A stretch of 64,000 nucleotides of DNA from assembly GCA_000720375.1 (NCBI GenBank), contig JOAA01000003.1, forward strand, positions 558,001 through 622,000. The letters are read 5' to 3'. This DNA is from Rhodococcus rhodnii. Its GTDB lineage: Bacteria; Actinomycetota; Actinomycetes; Mycobacteriales; Pseudonocardiaceae. How positions within the stretch are numbered: the stretch's first letter is position 1; each line of letters begins with the position of its first letter. Shown piece by piece: positions 33,233 to 40,457 of this stretch. Below the pieces are notes generated by a model, which was given only the letters and a program-made list of their open reading frames with translations, did no database searches and was not told where the DNA came from. The translations under genes were made by a program, and so were the position numbers.

Positions 33233-33271
33233 TCGCGACGTGGCGTTGGACGGGCCAACGCCACGTCGCGA
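33233..33271 (-). terminator. perfect 17-bp terminator hairpin of htpG
   Basis: TCGCGACGTGGCGTTGG (33233-33249) and CCAACGCCACGTCGCGA (33255-33271) with loop ACGGG, starting 5 bp beyond the htpG stop. Confidence 0.85.
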
Positions 33272-33276
33272 TCACA

Positions 33277-35148
33277 TCAAAGGGCCTGGGCCAGGCGGTC
33301 GGCCAGCAGGCGGGTGAAGCGCGGAGCGTCGGCGAGTTCGCCGCCCTCGGCCAGAAGCGCGATGCCGTACAGCAGTTCCGCGGTCTCGGCCGCGCCTTCC
33401 TTGTTCTCCTCGTGGGCCTTGCGCAGGCTGGTGACCAGGGCGTGGTCTGGGTTGAGTTCGAGGATTCGCTTGATCGGCGGGAGTTCCTGGCCCATCGCGC
33501 GGTACATCTTCTCCAGCGTCGGCGTCACGTCGTTCGCGTCGCCCACGATGCACGCCGGTGACGTCGTCAGCCGCGAGGACAGCCGGACCTCTTTGATGTT
33601 GTCCTTCAACGTCTCCGTCATCCAGGACAGCAGGTCCGCGAAGTCCTTCGAGCGTTCTTCACTAGCGGCGTCGGACAGGTCCACCTGGCCCTTGGCGATG
33701 GACTGGAACTGCTTGCCGTCGAACGCCGGCGCCGCGCTGACCCACATCTCGTCGACCGCGTCGGTGAGGATCAGCACCTCGTAGTCCTTGGCCTTGAAGG
33801 CCTCCATGTGCGGCGAGTTCTCGATGATCGTGCGCGACGCACCGGTCAGGTAGTAGATGTGCTCCTGACCTTCCTTCATTCGCGAGACGTAGTCCTTCAG
33901 CGACGTCGGCTCGTCGGAGTGCGTCGAGGCGAACGCGCAGATCTCCAGGATTGCGTCGCGGTTGTCGTAGTCGTTGACCAGGCCTTCCTTGACCGCCGCG
34001 CCGAATTCCTGCCAGAACGTCTTGTATTTCTCCGCGTCCGAGGAGGCCATCGTCTTGATGGTCGAGAGGATCTTCTTCACCAGTCGACGGCGCATCAGCT
34101 GGATCTGACGGTCCTGCTGGAGGATTTCCCGCGACACGTTCAACGACAGGTCCTGGGCGTCGACAACGCCTTTGACGAACCGCAGGTATTCCGGCATCAG
34201 CGCTTCGCATTCATCCATGATGAACACACGCTTGACGTACAACTGGGGACCGCGCTTGCTTTCCCGCATGAAGAGATCCAGCGGCGCGCGCGACGGGATG
34301 AACAGCAGCGCTTGGTATTCGAAGGTGCCTTCGGCCTGCATCTGGATGATCTCGAGCGGATCGGTCCAGTCGTGGCTGATGTGCCGGTAGAACTCTTTGA
34401 ACTCGTCCTCGGTCGCCTCGTCCTTCGACCGCGCCCACAGCGCCTTCATCGAGTTGATCGTCTCGAATTCGGTGGTGGTCTCGCCGTCCGTGGTCTTTTC
34501 GACCTTGAGCCGGACCGGCCAGGTGATGAAGTCCGAATAACGCCGGACGATCTCCCTGAGCTTGAACTCGGCCGTGTAGTCGAAAAGATGGTCTTCGTTG
34601 TCCTCCGGCTTGAGGTGCAGGATCACCGAGGTGCCCTGTGGGGCGTCGTCGACCGCTTCGATCGTGTACGTACCCTCGCCCTGCGACTCCCACTTGGTGC
34701 CCTCGGTCTCGCCTGCTTTCCTGGTCACCAGGGTGACCTTGTCGGCGACCATGAAGCTGGAGTAGAAACCGACACCGAACTGGCCGATCAGATCGGCCGA
34801 ATTCTCCTTCGACTCCTTGAGTTTGCGCAGCAGTTCCGCGGTCCCAGATTTCGCGATCGTGCCGATCAGGTCGACGACCTCGGCCCGGGACATCCCGATC
34901 CCGTTGTCGCGAATGGTGAGCGTGCGCTGGTCTTTGTCCGCTTCGAGCTCGATGCGCAGATCATCGGTGTCCGCCTGCAGATCTTTGTCCTGGAACGCGG
35001 CCAGCCTGACCTTGTCGAGCGCGTCCGAGGCGTTGGAGATCAGCTCACGCAGGAAGATGTCCTTGTTCGAGTAGATCGAATGGACCATCAACTGCAGCAG
35101 CTGGCGTGCCTCGGCCTGGAACTCGAGCGTTTCCATCTGGGTGTCCAC
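33277..35148 (-). CDS. htpG: HSP90 molecular chaperone
   Basis: 623 residues from GTG 35148 (ATG 35136 also possible). GHKL ATPase motifs are intact: RELISNASDALDKVR, TIRDNGIGMSRAEVVDLIGT, GQFGVGFYSSFMVADKVTLV. The middle-domain catalytic Arg region is DLSLNVSREILQQDRQI, and the C-terminal dimerisation domain ends the protein. HtpG remodels client proteins in the cytoplasm under stress. No CIRCE or HAIR element was seen upstream; GATAAT (35156-35161) is a possible -10. It borders the decayed mobile region. Confidence 0.97.
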   Translation of the reverse strand: MDTQMETLEFQAEARQLLQLMVHSIYSNKDIFLRELISNASDALDKVRLAAFQDKDLQADTDDLRIELEADKDQRTLTIRDNGIGMSRAEVVDLIGTIAKSGTAELLRKLKESKENSADLIGQFGVGFYSSFMVADKVTLVTRKAGETEGTKWESQGEGTYTIEAVDDAPQGTSVILHLKPEDNEDHLFDYTAEFKLREIVRRYSDFITWPVRLKVEKTTDGETTTEFETINSMKALWARSKDEATEDEFKEFYRHISHDWTDPLEIIQMQAEGTFEYQALLFIPSRAPLDLFMRESKRGPQLYVKRVFIMDECEALMPEYLRFVKGVVDAQDLSLNVSREILQQDRQIQLMRRRLVKKILSTIKTMASSDAEKYKTFWQEFGAAVKEGLVNDYDNRDAILEICAFASTHSDEPTSLKDYVSRMKEGQEHIYYLTGASRTIIENSPHMEAFKAKDYEVLILTDAVDEMWVSAAPAFDGKQFQSIAKGQVDLSDAASEERSKDFADLLSWMTETLKDNIKEVRLSSRLTTSPACIVGDANDVTPTLEKMYRAMGQELPPIKRILELNPDHALVTSLRKAHEENKEGAAETAELLYGIALLAEGGELADAPRFTRLLADRLAQAL

Positions 35149-35218
35149 TCCCCCATTATCTCGTGCGTCCGCGCTGCCCGGAACGCTGGGCGTCCCGGGC
35201 AGCGGGACATGGTCGTTA

Positions 35219-36739
35219 TCAGGCTTTACGACAGGTGAAACTGTCAGCCGAATTGGGATCGCCGCCGATGTACTTCGGCACCAACGGATACAAGCACAGG
35301 TTACGGCTCGCCCTTCCGTCGGCCGTCCGTGCGGGCAGCGTCTCCGGGGCCTTGCCCTTTTCGACCCAGTCGACGACCGCCGCGAGCGGGTCGATCGGCG
35401 CCGCGCCCGGGCCACCGAAGCAGTGGTCGACGCCCGGGGCGAGGAACACGCGGTAGAAGTCGTTCACGTTGCCCGTCCGACGAGCGACGCGCTCCCGGTA
35501 GTCGACCGTGCCCTGGTACGGGATCAGCGCGTCGTCGGTGCCGTGCCAGGTGACGATCTTGCCGCCTGACCTGCGGAACGCCGACAAGTCGGGGTCATCG
35601 GCGCCGATGATCGAGTTGTACCGCACCTGTGAGGCTACGAAGTTGCGGTAGTACTCGGCGTAAGACATCTTGGTCACGTCGTACTGCGGGTTCTGCTTGA
35701 TGAAGTACTGCACCCAGGTCGCGCTGATCTCGAACGGCACCGGCCCGGCGGTCCACTCGAGGTCCGCGCCCTTGTTGAAGCCGAACCAGCCGCGTGGACC
35801 GTTCCAGATCTTGCGGACGACCTCGGCATCGGCCCGCGAGATGGTGACTTCCTGGCCCTCGCAGACGATCTTCGTGCCGATCAGGTCCGCCGGGTTGTAG
35901 CGGCACGTCCTCGGGTCGTTGATCACCCGGTCGGCCACGCCGTCGATCTTGTCGCACGCGTCGACCGCGGCCTTCTCGAACGCGTCGAGCTCGCACGAGG
36001 TCAGCCGGTTCTTCTCTTCGTTCTGCACGACCTGCGCCCACAGGTTCGCCACGATGAACCGGTCCCAGTTGATGGCCGGCGCGACCGCGTTGATGCCGTC
36101 GTAGTCGTCCGGGAAGCTCTGGGCGTTCTCCATGCCCTGGCGCCCGCCGGTCGAGCAGCCGTTCCAGTACGAATACTTCGGCGCGCGGCCGTAGTACTGG
36201 GTGGTGACGGCCTTTCCGACAACCGCCATGTCGTGCAGGGAGCGTGACGCGAAGTTCTTCAACAGCTCCTTGTTGACGTTGCCGTTCTCGTCCAACGCCC
36301 AGCTGGCCGGACTCATTGGGTTGGCCTCGACCCCGCCGTCGGTCGTCGCGACCGCGTAGCCGAGTTTGACCTGGGTGGCCATGTCGGCGTCCCAGCCGCC
36401 CATCGAGTAACCACCGCCGCCGAGGCCCTGGAACCGGCCGGTCCAACGGGAAACCGGCAGCCACACCTTGACCGCGACCTTGTCACCCGCGCCCGGATGC
36501 GTGAGCATCACCGTCACAGCGCAGTACGGCGGGACGTCGGTGACGGGTGGGATCGGATAACCCGGCGGCCATTCGACGGTCCCGCCGGGTTTCTCGGCCG
36601 CGGTGACCGAAACGACCTCCGCGCCGGGCACGCTGAGCTTGCCCACAGCGCAGTCCTGCGCCGCGGACGCGGACACCGGCGTACTGATCATGACTGTCGC
36701 GGAAGCAAGCGCCACCATGGCGCCGAAAAGTCGTCTCAT
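35219..36739 (-). CDS. secreted tannase/feruloyl esterase family protein (copy 1)
   Basis: 506 residues from ATG 36739 with GGGGAG upstream. Signal peptide to about residue 27 (TPVSASAAQ). The CS-D-HC signature of the family is present: Ser in YWNGCSTGGRQG, Asp in TWHGTDDALIPYQG and His in APGVDHCFGGPG, with the neighbouring cysteines able to form the linking disulfide. It should hydrolyse aromatic esters (feruloyl or galloyl) of plant material outside the cell. A second, highly similar gene lies directly upstream on the same strand. Confidence 0.92.
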   Translation of the reverse strand: MRRLFGAMVALASATVMISTPVSASAAQDCAVGKLSVPGAEVVSVTAAEKPGGTVEWPPGYPIPPVTDVPPYCAVTVMLTHPGAGDKVAVKVWLPVSRWTGRFQGLGGGGYSMGGWDADMATQVKLGYAVATTDGGVEANPMSPASWALDENGNVNKELLKNFASRSLHDMAVVGKAVTTQYYGRAPKYSYWNGCSTGGRQGMENAQSFPDDYDGINAVAPAINWDRFIVANLWAQVVQNEEKNRLTSCELDAFEKAAVDACDKIDGVADRVINDPRTCRYNPADLIGTKIVCEGQEVTISRADAEVVRKIWNGPRGWFGFNKGADLEWTAGPVPFEISATWVQYFIKQNPQYDVTKMSYAEYYRNFVASQVRYNSIIGADDPDLSAFRRSGGKIVTWHGTDDALIPYQGTVDYRERVARRTGNVNDFYRVFLAPGVDHCFGGPGAAPIDPLAAVVDWVEKGKAPETLPARTADGRASRNLCLYPLVPKYIGGDPNSADSFTCRKA

Positions 36740-36778
36740 CACGCTCCCCAGTTCTGTCTGTGACTCACCGCACCTTAC

Positions 36779-38311
36779 TCAGCCGCGACGGCAGGTGAAG
36801 CTGTTCGCGGAGTTCGCGTCGCCGCCGATGTACTTCGACACCAACGGGTACAGGCACAGGTTCCGGGTGGCCGAACCGTCCAAGGTCCGGGCGGGCAGCG
36901 TCGCCGGGGCCTTGCCCTTCTCGACCCAGTCGACGACCGCCGCGAGCGGGTCGATCGGGATCGCGCCCGCACCACCGAAGCAGTGGTCCACGCCAGGCGC
37001 GAGGAACACACGGAAGTAGTCGTTCACGTTGCCCGTCCGGCGAGCGACGCGCTCCCGATACTCCACGGTGCCCTGGTACTGGATCACGGAGTCGTCGGTG
37101 CCGTGCCAGGTGATCATCTTGCCGCCCGAGCTCCGGAAGGCTGACAGGTCCGGATCCTCGGTGCCGATCAGCTTGTCGTAGCGAGCCCGAGCTTCGGTGA
37201 AGGCCTTGTAGTAGTCGGCGTACGACATCGTGGTCACGTCGTACCGCGGGTTCTGTTCGATGAAGTACCGCACCCAGTGCGCGCTGAGCTCGAACCCCGT
37301 CGGTCCGCCGACCGCGCTGAGGTCCGTTCCCCTGTTGAAGCCGTACCAGCCGCGGGCGCCTTCCCAGATCTTGCGGATGACCTCGGCGTCGGCGCGCGAG
37401 ATGGTCACTGCCTGACCGTCGCAGTCGATCTTCGTGCCTACCAGGTCGTACGGGTTGTAGTGGCACTTCCGTGGGTCGTTGATCACGCGGTCCGCGACAT
37501 TGTCAATCTTGTCGCACGCGTCGACCGCGGCCTTCTCGAACGCGTTGAGCTCGCAGTCCGTCAGCTGGTTGCGCTCCTCGTTCTGCACGACCCGTGCCCA
37601 CAACCCACCGACGGCGAAACGGTTCCAGTTGATCGCGGGCGCCATGGCGTTGATGCCGTCGTAGTCGTCCGGGTAACGCTGGGCGTTCATCACCCCTTGC
37701 CGTCCGCCTTGGGAGCAGCCGTTCCAGTACGAGTACTTCGCCGGGCTTCCGTAGTACTGCGCGGTCACGGCCTTTCCGGCGACAGCCATGTCGTGCAATG
37801 ACCTCGACGCGAAGTTCGTCAGCAGCTCGATGTTCACGTTGCCGTTCGCATCCAGCGCCCATGCGGCCGGACTCGACATGTCAGTGCTGACTCCGCCGTC
37901 GGTCGTCGCGGCCGCGTAGCCGAGCTTGACCGCCTCGGCCATGCTCGCGTCCCATCCGGCCATGGAGTAGCCGCCGCCACCGACGCCCTGGAACCGCCCG
38001 TTCCAGCCGGACACCGGCAGCCACACTTTCACCGCGACCTTGTCCCCCACGCCAGGGTGGGTCAGCGTCACGGTCACATCGCAGTACCGCGGAACGTTGG
38101 TCACCGGCGGGATCGGCAGCCCGGGCGGGTATTCGACGGTCCCGCCGGGCTTCTCACCGGCCGTGATCGACACGACCTCGGTGCCGGGCACGTCGAGTTC
38201 GCCCACAGCGCAGTTCCGTGCGGCGTCCTGTGCGGCGGACGCGGTAACAGGTACTGCGACCATGACGGTCGCGGAAGCAAGCGCCACCAAGGCGCTGAAC
38301 AGCCGTCTCAT
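36779..38311 (-). CDS. secreted tannase/feruloyl esterase family protein (copy 2)
   Basis: 510 residues from ATG 38311 (GGGGAG 5 bp upstream). Signal peptide ending VPVTASA. Triad motifs YWNGCSQGGRQG, TWHGTDDSVIQYQG and APGVDHCFGGAG. Most positions are identical to copy 1, including the termini, so this is a tandem duplication; differences cluster around the acid loop (ALIPYQG versus SVIQYQG) and the lid region near residues 300-330, possibly altering specificity. 39 bp separate the genes, so they are probably co-transcribed. Confidence 0.92.
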   Translation of the reverse strand: MRRLFSALVALASATVMVAVPVTASAAQDAARNCAVGELDVPGTEVVSITAGEKPGGTVEYPPGLPIPPVTNVPRYCDVTVTLTHPGVGDKVAVKVWLPVSGWNGRFQGVGGGGYSMAGWDASMAEAVKLGYAAATTDGGVSTDMSSPAAWALDANGNVNIELLTNFASRSLHDMAVAGKAVTAQYYGSPAKYSYWNGCSQGGRQGVMNAQRYPDDYDGINAMAPAINWNRFAVGGLWARVVQNEERNQLTDCELNAFEKAAVDACDKIDNVADRVINDPRKCHYNPYDLVGTKIDCDGQAVTISRADAEVIRKIWEGARGWYGFNRGTDLSAVGGPTGFELSAHWVRYFIEQNPRYDVTTMSYADYYKAFTEARARYDKLIGTEDPDLSAFRSSGGKMITWHGTDDSVIQYQGTVEYRERVARRTGNVNDYFRVFLAPGVDHCFGGAGAIPIDPLAAVVDWVEKGKAPATLPARTLDGSATRNLCLYPLVSKYIGGDANSANSFTCRRG

Positions 38312-38416
38312 TGGTTCTCCCCAGTTGGTGTGACCCACCGCACCATACCGAGCGTAATGATCGACATCCCCCGGATGACGGTATCCGGACAGTGATCATT
38401 TCGCTTAGCTGACGCC

Positions 38417-39151
38417 ATGCACATCGTCGATCTCGCATCGCGCCCCGACCTGGCCGACGCCGCCCTCGACCTCGGCGACGTCGGCGGCCAGTTCATCTAC
38501 GCCGGGATGAGCGGCAAGATCATCACCGCCGAGCGGTTCCTGCGGCACTGGGGGCGGTACTTCCTGATCGCGCTGGAGAACGACGTCCCGATCGCCCGCA
38601 CCCTCTCGGTCCCACTGGCCTTCCCGGCCGACGACCGCCCCGAACTGCCGGACCACGGCTGGGACGAGGCGATCCAGTGGGCCGCCCAGGACACAATGGA
38701 CGGTCGCGCGCCCAATGCCTTGTGCGCGCTGGAAGTCGTGATCGACCCGAAGCACCGCGGCAGGCACCTGTCGGCGGAGATGCTGAAGGCCTTGAAGGCC
38801 CGCGCGCAGGAGACCGGCCTGTCCCGGCTGATCGTGTCGGTCCGGCCGATCGGCAAGGAGGACGAACCGAAGACGCCGATGGCGGAGTACGTCAACCGCC
38901 GTCGCGCCGACGGCCTGTTCGCCGACCGCTGGCTGCGCACCCACGAACGACTCGGCGCGAAGATGATCAAGATCTGCCCGTTCGCGGTGACCATCTCGGG
39001 TTCGTTCGCGGATTGGCGGGAATGGGCGGGCGTCGAGTTGGTCGACGGCGACAACCTGTTCCCCGGCGGCATCGCTCCGATCATCGCGTCGGTTGAGCGC
39101 GACTACGGCGTGTACGTCGAGCCGAACGTGTGGATGGAGCACCCTATGTAG
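38417..39151 (+). CDS. GNAT-like N-acetyltransferase family protein
   Basis: 244 residues. The acetyl-CoA motif A is ALCALEVVIDPKHRGRHLSA then EMLKALKARAQETGLSRLIV; the R-G-R variant of Q/RxxGxG/A is slightly degenerate. The long C-terminal part (THERLGAKMIKICPFAVTIS, FPGGIAPIIASVERDYGVYV) is conserved in actinomycete homologues of unknown substrate. It is divergent from the tannase genes and convergent with the next gene with a 3-bp gap. Confidence 0.75.
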   Translation: MHIVDLASRPDLADAALDLGDVGGQFIYAGMSGKIITAERFLRHWGRYFLIALENDVPIARTLSVPLAFPADDRPELPDHGWDEAIQWAAQDTMDGRAPNALCALEVVIDPKHRGRHLSAEMLKALKARAQETGLSRLIVSVRPIGKEDEPKTPMAEYVNRRRADGLFADRWLRTHERLGAKMIKICPFAVTISGSFADWREWAGVELVDGDNLFPGGIAPIIASVERDYGVYVEPNVWMEHPM

Positions 39152-39154
39152 GGC

Positions 39155-39595
39155 TTAGGTGTCGTATTCGCCGCTGTCCCACGGTTCGGTGAACGCCATG
39201 TAGTTGCCTGGGTGCAGTTCGACCCACCACGGGTCGTCCTCGTCATCACCTGCGCGTGCGACGAGGCCAAAAGTCGTGCCGAACTTCTCGACTTCGAACG
39301 GAGCCACTTCGATCCGGGTGAACGTGACTTCGCCCAGTTCACGCAACCGCTGTTCATACACCGCGTTGCGATGCTCGCGGTCCAGGCTCGCGCGTGGACC
39401 GAACTCGTCGATCTTCGCTTCGAGGAAGCTGCCTGCCGCGTCGAACAGGAAGAGGGCAACGAACTCGTTGCCCTCGTGCCCGTGCCCAGGTTCGAACGGC
39501 GTGGTGAGAAAGAACTGCCGGCCGTCCGAGGTCCGGCCGATGTGTTCGGCGTGGTAGTCGTCGTGGTCGATGGCGACCAAAGCAGGGGCACCCAT
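39155..39595 (-). CDS. hypothetical protein
   Basis: 146 residues. The N-terminus VAIDHDDYHAEHIGRTSDGR and QFFLTTPFEPG recalls small cytoplasmic proteins of unknown role; rich in acidic residues, with WWVELHPGNYMAFTEPWDSG near the end. No signal peptide, membrane span or catalytic motif is visible. Confidence 0.65.
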   Translation of the reverse strand: MGAPALVAIDHDDYHAEHIGRTSDGRQFFLTTPFEPGHGHEGNEFVALFLFDAAGSFLEAKIDEFGPRASLDREHRNAVYEQRLRELGEVTFTRIEVAPFEVEKFGTTFGLVARAGDDEDDPWWVELHPGNYMAFTEPWDSGEYDT

Positions 39596-39601
39596 GCGAC
39601 C

Positions 39602-39722
39602 GGATCTTAGCCAGGCAGCTGCCCGCGGGTGGGTTGGTGTGGAAGTAGTCGTCGCCGTTGCAGTTCTGGAAGCCCGGATCGCTTGCTGTCACTGACAAAA
39701 CCGGATAGGCCACAGTGGACAC
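39602..39722 (-). other. possible remnant of a secreted protein C-terminus
   Basis: The minus strand can encode NCNGDDYFHTNPPAGSCLA, resembling the closing segment of some secreted actinomycete proteins, but the frame has no plausible start and the rest of the gene is missing. It may be a gene fragment or chance. Confidence 0.25.
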
Positions 39723-39726
39723 GCGG

Positions 39727-39762
39727 TGCGGCCCGGTGGCGTACGCTCGCCACCGGGCCGCA
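39727..39762 (-). terminator. terminator of the LPMO gene
   Basis: TGCGGCCCGGTGGCG (39727-39741) and CGCCACCGGGCCGCA (39748-39762) form a perfect 15-bp stem with a 6-nt loop, 11 bp past the LPMO stop. Confidence 0.85.
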
Positions 39763-39773
39763 ACCGGTTGTGC

Positions 39774-40286
39774 TTACCTGATGTTCAAGTCGACACACAC
39801 GTAGAACGCGTTCGCGGTGTCCGCGACGTTCCAGATGGCCAGCATCTTGTGCCTGCCACTGAAACTTCCGAAGTTCACGTTGTGCGTGAAGGACGCGGGC
39901 GGCTGCTGGCCACCCTGGTTGAACGACGCCACGCGGGTGCCACCGATGTAGTACTCCCACGTGCTGGTGCGGTGCCGGGCCGTGATCTGCCACGAGAACG
40001 GGTGGGTCCGGTTGACGGTCTGAACCTGCCAGCCTTTGCTGTCGTTGTTCAGCTCGGCGAACCTGCCCACGTTGCCGTGACAGTTCCGCAGGCCCTTGGG
40101 GCCTTCGACGCTCTGCGGCTCGTACTTGATCTCGCCACACGCCACCGTTCCCGCCCGGCACTGCTGCTGCCGGCTGGCAGGACTGGTGATCCAGCCGTGC
40201 GCACTGGCGGTTCCCGCGGGGAGGACCACAGTGAGCAACGGGGCGATGAGTACGCCGATCGCGGCCGCGATGAACTTGCGCTTCAT
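39774..40286 (-). CDS. AA10 lytic polysaccharide monooxygenase (chitin-binding type)
   Basis: 170 residues. The signal peptide is cleaved before His30, giving the mature N-terminus HGWITSPASRQQQC of chitin-active AA10 enzymes. The histidine brace is His30 and His105 (WQITARHRTSTWEYY), and Phe161 in ANAFYVCVDLNI takes the axial position. It is a single-domain enzyme without a carbohydrate-binding module. It cleaves crystalline chitin oxidatively outside the cell. A perfect dre-type palindrome lies 102 bp upstream of the start, matching N-acetylglucosamine control by DasR (inference). Confidence 0.93.
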   Translation of the reverse strand: MKRKFIAAAIGVLIAPLLTVVLPAGTASAHGWITSPASRQQQCRAGTVACGEIKYEPQSVEGPKGLRNCHGNVGRFAELNNDSKGWQVQTVNRTHPFSWQITARHRTSTWEYYIGGTRVASFNQGGQQPPASFTHNVNFGSFSGRHKMLAIWNVADTANAFYVCVDLNIR

Positions 40287-40387
40287 GTTTCAGCTCCTCT
40301 TCACGACGAGCTGCGGTCCGGTGTCGCGCGCCGACCGGCCCGGTGAAGCTGGGGCCGATACCAAACACAAGACCTGCAGGGGTTTTG

Positions 40388-40399
40388 TGGTCTAGACCA
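40388..40399. promoter_or_regulatory. DasR-type dre site upstream of the LPMO gene
   Basis: TGGTCTAGACCA is a perfect 12-bp palindrome equal to the core of the Streptomyces DasR responsive element. It lies between the GH95 gene end and the LPMO start, so it should control the LPMO gene. Confidence 0.75.
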
Positions 40400-40457
40400 T
40401 ACTAACGTCCGACGAATCGGTCAAGAGATGCCGAATTTCCCCTGCTACCAGGGGTTG

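Noticed and set aside
27353..33276. Integrated element with tRNA attachment site
   Set aside because: No tRNA gene or flanking att duplication was found; the recombinases are all fragments.
35149..35218. CIRCE or HAIR heat-shock operator upstream of htpG
   Set aside because: No TTAGCACTC-N9-GAGTGCTAA and no CTTGAGT-N7-ACTCAAG pattern is present.
39607..40368. 253-codon minus-strand frame overlapping the LPMO gene
   Set aside because: It is the LPMO coding sequence read in another frame; the LPMO has signal peptide, histidine brace and terminator.
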